Shown: piece after piece, positions 25,867-33,786 of the stretch
Numbering within the stretch: position 1 is the stretch's first letter
Layout of the letters: each line of letters opens with the position of its first letter
Origin: Pseudomonadota bacterium
GTDB taxonomy: Bacteria; Pseudomonadota; Gammaproteobacteria; Steroidobacterales; Steroidobacteraceae
Assembly: GCA_023423935.1 (NCBI GenBank)
Contig: JAFAEQ010000050.1
Coordinates: forward strand, 62,001 to 126,000
Direction of reading: 5' to 3'
Length of the DNA: 64,000 nt
Program-made: the position numbers and the translations under genes
Notes under the pieces: generated by a model
Databases searched by the model: none
What the model was told of the DNA's origin: nothing
What the model saw: only the letters and a program-made list of their open reading frames with translations

Positions 25867-26477
25867 TGATCGGATTTCTGCGCGGCCGGCTGTCCGCGAA
25901 ACATCCCCCGCAACTGCTGATCGATGTGGGTGGCGTGGGCTACGAAGTCGAGGCGCCCATGTCGACTTTCTATGGGCTGCCGCAGGTCGGTAGCGATGTG
26001 AATCTGTTTACGCATCTGGTCGTACGCGAGGATGCCCACGTGCTGTTCGGCTTCGGTTCCGAACGCGAGCGGCGTCTGTTTCGCGAACTGATCAAGGTGT
26101 CGAACGTCGGTCCGAAGCTCGCGTTGTCATTGCTCTCGGGCATGAGTGTCGATGCATTTCTCTTGTGTATCGAAGCTCAGGACGCCGACACGCTCGTGCG
26201 CATACCGGGCGTCGGTCGCAAGACGGCCGAAAGGTTGTTGATCGAGATGAAGGATCGTCTCAAGACCTTCGGGTCGCTTGAATCCTCAGTACCGAGCGGC
26301 GAAGGCGTGGCGCCCGCGGCGGCAGCCAACGGCGCGCAGGCGGAAGCATTCAGCGCACTCGTTGCGCTGGGGTACAAGCCTGCTGAAGTCACGCGTCTGC
26401 TGAAATCCGTGGATCCGGCTGCCAGGACCGTCGAGGAGTTGATCCGCGGTGCCCTGCAGGTTGCAGCGCAGAAGTAA
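25866..26477 (+). CDS. ruvA: Holliday junction branch migration protein RuvA
   Basis: 203 aa, the normal length. Starts MIGFLRGRLSAKHPPQLLIDVGGVGYEVE (OB-fold domain I), then KVSNVGPKLALSLLSGMS and RIPGVGRKTAERLLIEMKDRL (two helix-hairpin-helix motifs of domain II), a variable linker and the C-terminal domain III LVALGYKPAEVTRLLKSV that contacts RuvB. The ATG shares its A with the ruvC TGA. It forms the tetrameric core holding the four-way junction. Confidence 0.96.
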   Translation: MIGFLRGRLSAKHPPQLLIDVGGVGYEVEAPMSTFYGLPQVGSDVNLFTHLVVREDAHVLFGFGSERERRLFRELIKVSNVGPKLALSLLSGMSVDAFLLCIEAQDADTLVRIPGVGRKTAERLLIEMKDRLKTFGSLESSVPSGEGVAPAAAANGAQAEAFSALVALGYKPAEVTRLLKSVDPAARTVEELIRGALQVAAQK

Positions 26478-26482
26478 GCGGC

Positions 26483-27511
26483 ATGACTGACGTCAATCGA
26501 ATCGTGTCGGCCGGCGCGCAAAGCGACGAAGAAGCTTATGACCGCGCGGTCCGCCCCAAGCGTCTGGCCGACTACGTCGGTCAGAGCACCGTCAAGAATC
26601 AGATGGAGATCTTCATCGAGGCGGCGCGCAAGCGGGGTGAGGCGCTCGATCATGTGCTGATCTTCGGGCCGCCAGGGCTCGGCAAGACGACGCTGGCGAA
26701 CATCGTGGCCAACGAGCTGCAGGTGAATCTCAAACAAACCTCCGGGCCTGTGATCGAACGGCCCGGTGATCTGGCTGCGCTGCTCACGAACCTGCAGCCG
26801 AACGATGTGCTGTTCGTCGATGAGATCCATCGCTTGAGTCCGATCGTGGAGGAGATTCTCTATCCGGCGATGGAGGACTTTCAGCTCGACATCATGATCG
26901 GCGAAGGTCCAGGCGCCCGCTCGATCAAGCTCGATTTGCAGCCCTTCACGCTGGTCGGAGCAACCACGCGCGCTGGCCTTTTGACTTCACCCTTGCGCGA
27001 TCGCTTCGGCATCGTGCAGCGGCTGGAGTTCTACGATCACACCGAGCTGCAGCGGATCGTGCAGCGTTCAGCCTCCATTCTGGGCGTCGAAGCCGATGCG
27101 GGCGGCGCCATGCGCATCGCCCAGCGCTCACGCGGAACCCCTCGTATTGCGAATCGGTTGTTACGGCGTGTGCGCGATTACGCGGAGGTCCGCGCAGGCG
27201 GACGAGTCACCGACGAGGTCGCACAGGCCGCACTGGACATGCTCGATGTGGATCCACAAGGTTTCGATGTGATGGATCGCAAGCTCTTGCTGACGATCAT
27301 AGAAAAGTTCGACGGCGGCCCGGTTGGTGTCGAAAGCCTCGCCGCTGCGTTGGGCGAGGAGCGCGGCACGATCGAAGACGTGATCGAACCCTTTCTGATC
27401 CAGCAGGGTTTCATGATGCGCACCGCCCGCGGCCGCGTCGCCACCCGCAATGCCTATCTGCATTTCGGATTGAAAGTCCCGGATCGCGGCGCGACGGGGG
27501 AGTTGTTTTGA
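26483..27511 (+). CDS. ruvB: Holliday junction branch migration ATPase RuvB
   Basis: 342 aa. AAA+ motor with Walker A GPPGLGKTTLA near 60, Walker B LFVDEIHRL near 110, sensor GATTRAGLL and arginine finger region LRDRFGI, plus a winged-helix domain with RGTPRIANRLLRRVRDYAE. Starts at ATG 26483, 5 bp after ruvA. It drives branch migration with RuvA. The stop codon touches the GTGATG inverted repeat shared with ybgC. Confidence 0.97.
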   Translation: MTDVNRIVSAGAQSDEEAYDRAVRPKRLADYVGQSTVKNQMEIFIEAARKRGEALDHVLIFGPPGLGKTTLANIVANELQVNLKQTSGPVIERPGDLAALLTNLQPNDVLFVDEIHRLSPIVEEILYPAMEDFQLDIMIGEGPGARSIKLDLQPFTLVGATTRAGLLTSPLRDRFGIVQRLEFYDHTELQRIVQRSASILGVEADAGGAMRIAQRSRGTPRIANRLLRRVRDYAEVRAGGRVTDEVAQAALDMLDVDPQGFDVMDRKLLLTIIEKFDGGPVGVESLAAALGEERGTIEDVIEPFLIQQGFMMRTARGRVATRNAYLHFGLKVPDRGATGELF

Positions 27512-27632
27512 TGGGCCCAGTGATGAGTGAAGCGTGATGAGTGATGCGCAAGACCAGGCTGCGGTTCAGTCGCGCCGGGATCCCGGTTCCGGCTCGGACT
27601 CATCACCCATCACTGATCACTCATCACTTTTC
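27510..27632. repeat. Inverted GTGATG repeat, copy 1 (ruvB/ybgC)
   Basis: Left arm about 27510-27546 carries AGTGATG-type 7-bp units; right arm about 27598-27632 reads as the complement (CATCACT units). About 28 bp can pair. The repeat starts on the ruvB stop codon and runs into ybgC, contributing its start codon and N-terminal codons. Confidence 0.75.
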
Positions 27633-28061
27633 AGATGGCCCATCCGCGTCTACTGGGAAGACACCGATGCGGGTGGGATCGTGTATTACGCGAACTATCT
27701 GAAGTTCATGGAGCGGGCGCGCTCGGAGTGGTTGCGGGCTCAGGGAATCGAGCAGGGACCGCTGCAGCGGGAACAAGGGATCATTTTCGTGGTCGTCAGT
27801 GCAGAGACCCAGTATCTGCGCCCCGCGCGATATGGGGAGCTGTTGCAGGTGAGCTGCGAGGTCGAGAAGCAGACCAAGGCGAGCCTCACGTTCAAGCAGG
27901 ACGTGACGCGCACAGCGGAAGGCTCGACGGAAATACTCGTGACGGGGCGGGTGCGGGTCGCCTGTCTGGACGCCGAGAAGTTCAGGCCGCGTGCGTTGCC
28001 GGAAGATCTGCGCACCGGGCGTGAAGAATCAGTCAATGCAGGAGAGGGTAATGCAAGGTGA
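27537..28061 (+). CDS. ybgC: YbgC-type acyl-CoA thioesterase of the Tol-Pal cluster
   Basis: About 174 aa. The hot-dog domain begins at RWPIRVYWEDTDAGGIVYYANYLKFMERARSEW, with the catalytic Asp of EDTDAGG, and continues to VACLDAEKFRPRALP. The family normally starts almost at this point; here there is an extra 32-residue N-terminus (Asp/Ser/Gln-rich) written by the GTGATG repeat, because no start codon exists closer to the domain. GTG 27534 and ATG 27537 are the only plausible starts. The enzyme hydrolyses short acyl-CoAs and is linked to phospholipid metabolism. It overlaps tolQ by 11 bp. Confidence 0.9.
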   Translation: MSDAQDQAAVQSRRDPGSGSDSSPITDHSSLFRWPIRVYWEDTDAGGIVYYANYLKFMERARSEWLRAQGIEQGPLQREQGIIFVVVSAETQYLRPARYGELLQVSCEVEKQTKASLTFKQDVTRTAEGSTEILVTGRVRVACLDAEKFRPRALPEDLRTGREESVNAGEGNAR

Positions 28062-28758
28062 TTTGTCGCCGTTAGAGCTGGTGATGCATGCCAGCCTGAT
28101 CGTGCAGATCGTGATGGGGCTGTTGTTGCTCGCATCGGTCGTGTCATGGTCGATCATGCTGCGCAAGCGCTCCGAGCTGCGTCGCGCGCGCGCCGATGCC
28201 GATCGCTTCGAAGAGGTGTTCTGGTCCGGCGGCGATCTGTCGGCGATGTTCAAGTCCATCGATCAGAGCCGTCGCGTCACGCGCGGGATGGAAAGCATCT
28301 TCGAATCCGGCTTCCGGGAGTTCAGCCGGCTGCGTCAGCAGGGTGGCATCGGGGCGGGTCAACTGCTCGAGGGCGCCCGGCGCGGCATGAAGGTGGCGCT
28401 GCTTAAAGAAAGCGATCGGCTGGAGCACAGCCTGTCGATGCTCGCGACCATCGGTTCGACGAGCCCGTATGTGGGCCTCTTCGGAACCGTGTGGGGCATC
28501 ATGGGTGCCTTCCATGGTCTCGGAAACGTCCAGCAGGCGACGCTCGCGATGGTGGCCCCCGGTATTGCCGAAGCGTTGATCGCCACGGCCATGGGATTGT
28601 TCGCGGCGATTCCCGCAGTCGTCGCATACAACCGCTATGCCGATCAGGTGACTCGCATCGAAACCCGCTACGACACCTTCGTCGAAGAGCTGTCGTCGAT
28701 CCTGCAGCGTCACGCCTCGACCTCGCGAGGCGCTGCGGTCAATGAGGCACACGCATGA
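28051..28758 (+). CDS. tolQ: Tol-Pal system proton-channel protein TolQ
   Basis: 235 aa. ATG 28051 was chosen because GGAG sits 6 bp ahead; an upstream in-frame ATG (28036) has none. Three membrane helices: LIVQIVMGLLLLASVVSWSIM near 13-35, then the ExbB/TolQ motif LATIGSTSPYVGLFGTVWGIMGAF near 130-155 and IAEALIATAMGLFAAIPAVVAYN near 165-190. It assembles with TolR as the proton-driven stator that energises TolA for outer-membrane constriction at division. It overlaps ybgC upstream and tolR downstream. Confidence 0.96.
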   Translation: MQGDLSPLELVMHASLIVQIVMGLLLLASVVSWSIMLRKRSELRRARADADRFEEVFWSGGDLSAMFKSIDQSRRVTRGMESIFESGFREFSRLRQQGGIGAGQLLEGARRGMKVALLKESDRLEHSLSMLATIGSTSPYVGLFGTVWGIMGAFHGLGNVQQATLAMVAPGIAEALIATAMGLFAAIPAVVAYNRYADQVTRIETRYDTFVEELSSILQRHASTSRGAAVNEAHA

Positions 28759-29207
28759 ATTCCGGACGACGCGGCAAGCGTCTGATGGCCGAGATCAACG
28801 TCGTTCCTTACATCGACGTGATGCTCGTGCTGCTGATCATTTTCATGATCACGGCGCCGCTTCTGACTCAGGGCATCAAGGTGGACCTGCCCAAGGCCGG
28901 CGCCGAGCCGATGCCGTCGGAGGATCAGCAGCCCTTGATCCTGAGCGTCGACAAGGCAGGGCAGTTCTATCTCAACATTGGTAAGGACGATGAAGTGCCG
29001 ATCGCGGAGGACACGGTCGTGGAACGCGTGTCGGCGGTGCTGCGGCGGGAACCGAAGACTCCAGTATTGGTCAAGGCAGATCAGAGCGTCCCGTACGGTC
29101 GCGTCGTGCAGGGGATGGTCCTGCTGCAGCAATCAGGTGCCGAGAAGGTCGGCTTCATCACCGATCCGGCGGACGCGAAGCGTGCGCAGCAGCGGCCGGC
29201 CAACTGA
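28755..29207 (+). CDS. tolR: Tol-Pal system protein TolR
   Basis: 150 aa. Single N-terminal transmembrane helix INVVPYIDVMLVLLIIFMIT with the essential proton-path Asp (YID), followed by a periplasmic domain ending in VPYGRVVQGMVLLQQSGAEKVGFIT, the typical ExbD/TolR tail. ATG overlaps the tolQ stop (ATGA). It is the partner of TolQ in the stator. A repeat-bearing gap of 115 bp separates it from tolA. Confidence 0.96.
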   Translation: MNSGRRGKRLMAEINVVPYIDVMLVLLIIFMITAPLLTQGIKVDLPKAGAEPMPSEDQQPLILSVDKAGQFYLNIGKDDEVPIAEDTVVERVSAVLRREPKTPVLVKADQSVPYGRVVQGMVLLQQSGAEKVGFITDPADAKRAQQRPAN

Positions 29208-29213
29208 GATCTC

Positions 29214-29318
29214 CGGGTTCACGCAGAGTGCACAGGTCAGAGGTCAGAGGTGCAGCCTTCCCTTCGTTGCCGTTGCTCATCTCTGGGCGGCTTCGTGATC
29301 TCCGTGTGACCTCCCAGT
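29214..29318. repeat. Degenerate inverted repeat between tolR and tolA
   Basis: The left part shows CACGCAGAG and three successive GGTCAGA-like heptamers; the right part (about 29281-29314) contains CTCTGGG, CTTCGTGAT and CTCCGTGTGACC. The reverse complement of the right part reads GGTCACACGGAGATCAC and pairs imperfectly with the left part. It is the most eroded member of the intergenic class seen in this window. Confidence 0.5.
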
Positions 29319-29322
29319 CTTC

Positions 29323-30192
29323 ATGATCGAATTCCTCAAACTCAATTGGCGCTATCTGCTCGCAGCGGCATTTCTGCATTTGCTGTTCGCGGGCATCTTT
29401 GCGCTCACGATGATCCAGATGTCGCTGAATGCGCCGCCGCCGCAGCTCGCGATCCAGGCCGTCGTGCTCGATTCGTCGCAGATCAATGCAGCGGCCCAGC
29501 GTCAGCAGGAGCAGGAGCGCGAACGGCAGCGTCAGGAGCAGCAGCTTCGGCAACAGCAGCAAGCGGAGCAGCAGCGACGCGAGCAGGAGCAGGCTGCACA
29601 GCGTGAGCAGGAACAGCGTGCCGAGCAGGAACGCCAGCTCGAAGTGAAGCGGCGTCAGGAGGCGGAACAGCAGCGCATCGCAGCGGAGCAGGCTGCTCGC
29701 GAGAAGCAGGAAGCCGAGCGCAAGCAGAAGGCTGAAGCTGAGCGGCAGCAGAAGGCCGAGGCGGAGCGCAAGCGAGTGGCAGAAATCGAGCGCAAGCAGA
29801 AAGACGAGGCTCAGCGCCGCAAGGCAGCGGAGGATGCCCGACTGCAGGCGGCGCGCGAGGCGGAGCTGAAGCGACAGCTCGCCGAAGAGGAGGGCGTGAT
29901 GCAGGCGGAGAACGCCGGCCTCAACAGTCAATGGGCGGCGCTGATCCAGCAGCACATCGAGCGCAACTGGAATCGACCACCGTCCGCGCGTCCTGGCCTC
30001 GAATGCGTCATTCGCGTGGTGCAGTCGCCGAACGGCGTCGTGTTGTCGGCCCAGGTCGAGCGCTGCAATGGCGACGCAGCGGTCAAGCAGTCGATCGAGT
30101 CTGCGGTGCTGCGTTCTTCGCCACTGCCGCCGCCCCCGGATCGTCGCTTGTTTCAGCGCAATCTGATACTGAACTTCAAACCCGCGGACTGA
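29323..30192 (+). CDS. tolA: Tol-Pal system protein TolA
   Basis: 289 aa. Domain I: inner-membrane anchor WRYLLAAAFLHLLFAGIFAL near 10-30. Domain II (about 60-190): a long charged alpha-helix of Gln, Glu, Arg, Lys and Ala (QQEQERERQRQEQ, EAERKQKAEAERQQK) spanning the periplasm. Domain III (about 195-289): the TonB-like globular end with WNRPPSARPGLECVIRV and the final PLPPPPDRRLFQRNLILNF. It links the TolQR motor to Pal and TolB. Length is shorter than E. coli TolA (421 aa), due to a shorter domain II. Confidence 0.95.
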   Translation: MIEFLKLNWRYLLAAAFLHLLFAGIFALTMIQMSLNAPPPQLAIQAVVLDSSQINAAAQRQQEQERERQRQEQQLRQQQQAEQQRREQEQAAQREQEQRAEQERQLEVKRRQEAEQQRIAAEQAAREKQEAERKQKAEAERQQKAEAERKRVAEIERKQKDEAQRRKAAEDARLQAAREAELKRQLAEEEGVMQAENAGLNSQWAALIQQHIERNWNRPPSARPGLECVIRVVQSPNGVVLSAQVERCNGDAAVKQSIESAVLRSSPLPPPPDRRLFQRNLILNFKPAD

Positions 30193-30239
30193 TCGAGGAC
30201 CGCGGCATGATCGAACGAATGAGTGGAAGGAGAGATGGC

Positions 30240-31544
30240 ATGCAGAGACTTGCCCGGCGGATTGTCTGGACTGTCGCGCTCTTGATGGCGAGCGTGGCCG
30301 CACACGCGCAGCTGGTGATCGAGATCACGCGCGGTCAGGAGAATGCGGTACCGATTGCAATCGTCCCGTTCGGCTGGGACTCATCAGGTGCTGCGCCGTT
30401 CGACGTGGCAGAGGTCGTTGCGGCCGATCTGCAACGAAGCGGGCGGTTCGCGCCGCTCGATCGCAAGGACATGATCGACCGTCCCTCGAGCGGCGATCAG
30501 ATCCGCTTTCAGGACTGGCGTTATCTCAAGAGCGATTTCATCGCGGTCGGCAAGCTCACTCCCGAAGGCGGCGATCGTTATTCAGCGCAGTTCGAGCTGT
30601 ACAACGTGCTCACCGGTCAGCGCCTGACGGGCCAGAAGCTCAGCACCAATGCCGCCGGCATGCGTGCAATGGCTCATCGAATCTCTGATCTCATCTTCGA
30701 GCAGCTCACCGGCATTCGCGGTGCGTTCTCGACACGCATTGCCTTCATCAGCGCCGAAGGCACGCCTCCGCAGCAGCGTTACAAACTGATCGTCTCCGAT
30801 GCGGATGGCGAGAATCAGCGTGTGATCGCGAACTCCTCCGAGCCCTTGATGTCACCCGCCTGGTCGCCGGACGGCCAGAGCCTCGCTTACGTGTCGTTCG
30901 AGAGCAAAGCATCGGCGATCTATGTGCAGACGCTCAGCACGGGCGAGCGGCGGCGCGTTTCTGCGCGCGCCGGCATCAACGGTGCGCCGGCCTGGTCGCC
31001 CGACGGACGCATGCTGGCCCTCACGCTGTCCCGCAAGGATGGCGACGTCGATATCTACACACTCGATCTGAGCAGCCAGGTGCTCACCCGCATGACGTTC
31101 GACCCTGGGATCGATACCGAGCCGGTGTGGTCGATCGATGGACGGAAGATCTACTTCAACTCGGATCGCGCCGGTGGTCCGCAGATCTACGAGGTCGACG
31201 TGAACCAGCCCAATCGCGCCACTCGAGTGACGTTCGATGGCAGCTACAACGCGCGGCCGCGCATTTCGCCGGATGGCAAGCAGCTGGCCGTGGTCTACCT
31301 CGATCGCGGCAATTACCGGATCGCCTCGGTAGATCTGCAGTCGAAGGCCGTGCAGGTACTGTCGCAGGGCCGTCAGGACGAGAGTCCCAGCTACGCACCG
31401 AATGGCGCAACGATCATCTACGCCACTCAGGATCGCGGCCGTGGAGTGCTCGCTATCGTCTCGAGTGACGGGCGCGTGCAGCAGAAACTCGCGGCGAGCG
31501 CCGGTGATGTTCGTGAGCCCGTCTGGGGTCCGTTCCCGAAATAG
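30240..31544 (+). CDS. tolB: Tol-Pal system periplasmic beta-propeller TolB
   Basis: 434 aa. ATG 30240 has AAGGAG at a proper distance, and yields a signal peptide MQRLARRIVWTVALLMAS ending VAAHA before QLVIEITRG. The N-terminal domain (about 24-165) is followed by WD40-like propeller blades marked by repeated SPDG motifs: MSPAWSPDGQSLAYVS, GAPAWSPDGRMLAL, PVWSIDGRKIYFNSDRAGGPQIY, ISPDGKQLAVVY. It binds Pal and is released under TolA action. The larger open frame starting at 29931 is an extension into tolA and is not used. Confidence 0.96.
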   Translation: MQRLARRIVWTVALLMASVAAHAQLVIEITRGQENAVPIAIVPFGWDSSGAAPFDVAEVVAADLQRSGRFAPLDRKDMIDRPSSGDQIRFQDWRYLKSDFIAVGKLTPEGGDRYSAQFELYNVLTGQRLTGQKLSTNAAGMRAMAHRISDLIFEQLTGIRGAFSTRIAFISAEGTPPQQRYKLIVSDADGENQRVIANSSEPLMSPAWSPDGQSLAYVSFESKASAIYVQTLSTGERRRVSARAGINGAPAWSPDGRMLALTLSRKDGDVDIYTLDLSSQVLTRMTFDPGIDTEPVWSIDGRKIYFNSDRAGGPQIYEVDVNQPNRATRVTFDGSYNARPRISPDGKQLAVVYLDRGNYRIASVDLQSKAVQVLSQGRQDESPSYAPNGATIIYATQDRGRGVLAIVSSDGRVQQKLAASAGDVREPVWGPFPK

Positions 31545-31556
31545 CGGGAAAATCGC

Positions 31557-31580
31557 TGCCGTCGCGTGGTGACGACGGCA
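31557..31580 (+). terminator. Intercistronic stem-loop between tolB and pal
   Basis: TGCCGTCG and CGACGGCA form a perfect 8-bp stem with an 8-nt loop, 12 bp after the tolB stop. No T-tract follows directly, so it is more likely an mRNA-stabilising or attenuating hairpin than a strong terminator. It may set the high Pal to TolB ratio. Confidence 0.45.
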
Positions 31581-31673
31581 TGCTTATGGCAGAATTTCGC
31601 GCAATTTTTCGGGCCTTGGGCTCGACTTGAATTCTTCAGTTAAGAACGGGAAACATCCCGGCAGGAGATTTGA

Positions 31674-32198
31674 ATGCGAGCACTGCAGATATTGGCGGTC
31701 CTGGTGAGCGCGGTCATGTTGAGCGGCTGCCCGAAGAAGCCACAGTCGTTGCCGGACGCGGGTCCGACCCCTAGCGACGCGGGCGCGACGACCAGCAGCA
31801 CGGCGGGTGCGGATGTCTCCGGTCAGGATCTCAGCGCCGATCAGCAAGCCATCCAGGCTCTGCAGCGCGCCGGCACGATCGTCTATTTCGACTACGACCG
31901 CGCGGAGATCCGCCCCGAGTTCGTGCCCATCGTCACGGCACATGCCCAGTTCCTGAATGCGAACCCGGCCCGCAAGCTGCGTCTGGAGGGCCATTCGGAC
32001 GAGCGAGGCTCACGCGAGTACAACATCGGCCTCGGTGAGCGTCGCGCCCAGTCGGTACGTCGGGCACTGCTGCTCCAGGGCGTGAACGAAACGCAGCTCA
32101 CGACGGTGAGCTACGGCGAAGAGCGGCCGGCAGTGCAGGGGAGCGATGAGTCGGCGTATTCCAAGAATCGCCGCGTAGAGCTGGTGCCCACGCGATGA
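31674..32198 (+). CDS. pal: Peptidoglycan-associated lipoprotein Pal
   Basis: 174 aa. Lipobox LSGC places the acylated Cys at residue 19 after the signal MRALQILAVLVSAVM; the +2 residue is Pro. A flexible Ser/Thr/Asp linker leads into the OmpA-like peptidoglycan-binding domain: TIVYFDYDRAEIRPEF near 65, LEGHSDERGSREYNIGLGERRA near 105-125 and ENRRVEL-type KNRRVELVPTR at the end. AGGAG lies 6 bp before the ATG. It anchors the outer membrane to the cell wall. cpoB overlaps by 4 bp. Confidence 0.96.
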   Translation: MRALQILAVLVSAVMLSGCPKKPQSLPDAGPTPSDAGATTSSTAGADVSGQDLSADQQAIQALQRAGTIVYFDYDRAEIRPEFVPIVTAHAQFLNANPARKLRLEGHSDERGSREYNIGLGERRAQSVRRALLLQGVNETQLTTVSYGEERPAVQGSDESAYSKNRRVELVPTR

Positions 32199-32956
32199 TC
32201 GCTGTTCTGCGATCCTCGTTCGCGCTTGGCCTGCTGACCGTTCTGGCAGGCTGCGCCACGACGCCGCCTGAAGCGGATCCAACCGTGCAAAAGCTCAACG
32301 AGCTGGACAATCGGTTGCTTCGCATCGAGCGCGTGCTGGCCAATCAGAGTCTGCTCGATCTGTCCCAGCGCATCGAGGCATCGCAGAACGAGGTGCGCAT
32401 GCTGCGCGGTCAGGTCGAGGAACTGCAGCACAACGCTTCGAAAGGTCAGGATCAGCAGCGCGATCTGTATGCCGATCTCGACCGGCGTCTTGCAGCCCTC
32501 GAGGGGGGAGGTACGGCGGGCGTAGCGAATGCGGCACCCGCGAACAACAGCGGCCTGCCGGTCCCGCAGGGTGACGATCGCGCCAACTATCAGGCTGCCT
32601 TCGATCTGTTGAAAGATGGCAAGTACCCGGAAGCAGCTGCTGCGTTCAAGCAGTTTCTCGTGACCTTTCCGAACAGCCAGCTCGCCGACAACGCGCAGTA
32701 CTGGCTGGGCGAGGCGCACTACGTGACCAAGCAATACCCCGACGCCTTGCGTGCCTTCCGTGTCGTGCTGGAAAAGTATCCGGATTCGCGCAAGATTCCG
32801 GATGCCCTGCTCAAGATCGGCTACTGCAACTACGAGCTGAAGAATTTTCCCGAAGCGCGCAGTGCACTCGATCAGGTCGTGAAACAGTACGCCGATACCA
32901 CCGCCGCGCGACTCGCGAGTCAGCGTCTGGCGAAGATGGCGAGCGAGGGCAGGTGA
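32195..32956 (+). CDS. cpoB: Tol-Pal associated TPR protein CpoB/YbgF, with lipobox
   Basis: 253 aa. The N-terminus MIAVLRSSFALGLLTVLAGC ends in a lipobox (Cys20, followed by Ala), so it looks like an outer-membrane lipoprotein, unlike soluble periplasmic E. coli CpoB. A coiled coil (about 30-95, e.g. LDNRLLRIERVLANQSLLDL) fits the trimerisation domain. After a Gly/Asn/Pro linker, three TPR units follow: YQAAFDLLKDGKYPEAAAAF, AQYWLGEAHYVTKQYPDALRAF and ALLKIGYCNYELKNFPEA. It coordinates Tol-Pal with PBP1B-driven wall synthesis. Overlaps pal. Confidence 0.93.
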   Translation: MIAVLRSSFALGLLTVLAGCATTPPEADPTVQKLNELDNRLLRIERVLANQSLLDLSQRIEASQNEVRMLRGQVEELQHNASKGQDQQRDLYADLDRRLAALEGGGTAGVANAAPANNSGLPVPQGDDRANYQAAFDLLKDGKYPEAAAAFKQFLVTFPNSQLADNAQYWLGEAHYVTKQYPDALRAFRVVLEKYPDSRKIPDALLKIGYCNYELKNFPEARSALDQVVKQYADTTAARLASQRLAKMASEGR

Positions 32957-32963
32957 ACAGGTC

Positions 32964-33059
32964 GTGATACCAGTGACGCAGTGATGTGAGCGATGACGGT
33001 CGAGGCCGAATTCTCCATCCCTGTTGTCACTCCGATCACTGACATCACCGTGATCATTC
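32964..33059. repeat. Inverted GTGATG repeat, copy 2 (cpoB/queE)
   Basis: Left arm 32964-32998 (GTGATACCA, GTGACGCA, GTGATGTGA, GCGATGAC) and right arm about 33023-33059 (GTCACTCCG, ATCACTGAC, ATCACCGTG, ATCATTC) are imperfectly complementary with an 8-9 bp period. The right arm ends exactly at the queE ATG, leaving no Shine-Dalgarno sequence. Confidence 0.65.
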
Positions 33060-33755
33060 ATGAGCACTTCACCGCTCATCGGTTCCGAGGACGCGGTCAA
33101 TAACCGATCGCTGGCTGCGCGCGTCAAGCTCACCGAAATCTTTCTGTCCATCCAGGGCGAAGCCGACAGTGTGGGCTGGCCGACCGTCTTCGTCAGGTTG
33201 ACCGGCTGTCCGTTGCGATGTCAGTACTGCGATACGGCTTATGCCTTTCACGGTGGCGAATGGTTCGACATCGACGCGGTGATCGAGACGGTCGGGAGCT
33301 ACAGGACCCGACACGTCTGCGTTACCGGAGGTGAGCCGCTCGCTCAGAAGGGCTGCATCGAGCTGTTGAAGTCGCTGTGCGATGCAGGGCATCGCGTCTC
33401 GCTCGAGACCAGCGGCGCAATGGACATCGCGAAAGTCGATCCTCGGGTCGTGCGAGTCGTCGACGTCAAGACGCCAGCAAGCGGTGAAGCGCATCGCAAT
33501 CGATTGCAGGACCTGGAATTGCTGCGTCCCGAGGAGCAGATCAAGTTCGTGATCTGCAGCCGGGAGGACTTCGAGTGGTCGCGTGATCTGGTGCGCGGTC
33601 GCGGACTGGATCGGATCTGCACGGTTCTGTTCAGTCCGAGCTATAGCCAGGTGCCCGCGCGTGATCTGGCGCAATGGATTCTCGACGAGCGGTTACCCGT
33701 CAGGCTGCAGGTCCAGTTGCACAAAGTTCTATGGGGCGATGTGCCCGGCAAATAG
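33060..33755 (+). CDS. queE: 7-carboxy-7-deazaguanine synthase
   Basis: 231 aa radical SAM enzyme that converts 6-carboxytetrahydropterin to 7-carboxy-7-deazaguanine in queuosine synthesis. LTEIFLSIQGEADSVGWPTVFVRLTGCPLRCQYCDTAYAF carries the CxxxCxxC cluster motif near residue 48. VCVTGGEPLAQKGCIELLK and LETSGAMDI follow as in the family. An N-terminal tail of about 20 residues precedes the core. The start abuts a repeat and has no visible ribosome site, so a GTG/TTG inside the frame cannot be excluded. queC follows by 31 bp. Confidence 0.93.
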   Translation: MSTSPLIGSEDAVNNRSLAARVKLTEIFLSIQGEADSVGWPTVFVRLTGCPLRCQYCDTAYAFHGGEWFDIDAVIETVGSYRTRHVCVTGGEPLAQKGCIELLKSLCDAGHRVSLETSGAMDIAKVDPRVVRVVDVKTPASGEAHRNRLQDLELLRPEEQIKFVICSREDFEWSRDLVRGRGLDRICTVLFSPSYSQVPARDLAQWILDERLPVRLQVQLHKVLWGDVPGK

Positions 33756-33786
33756 CCGCAGCGCATCCTCAATTCGTAGCGTCTTT

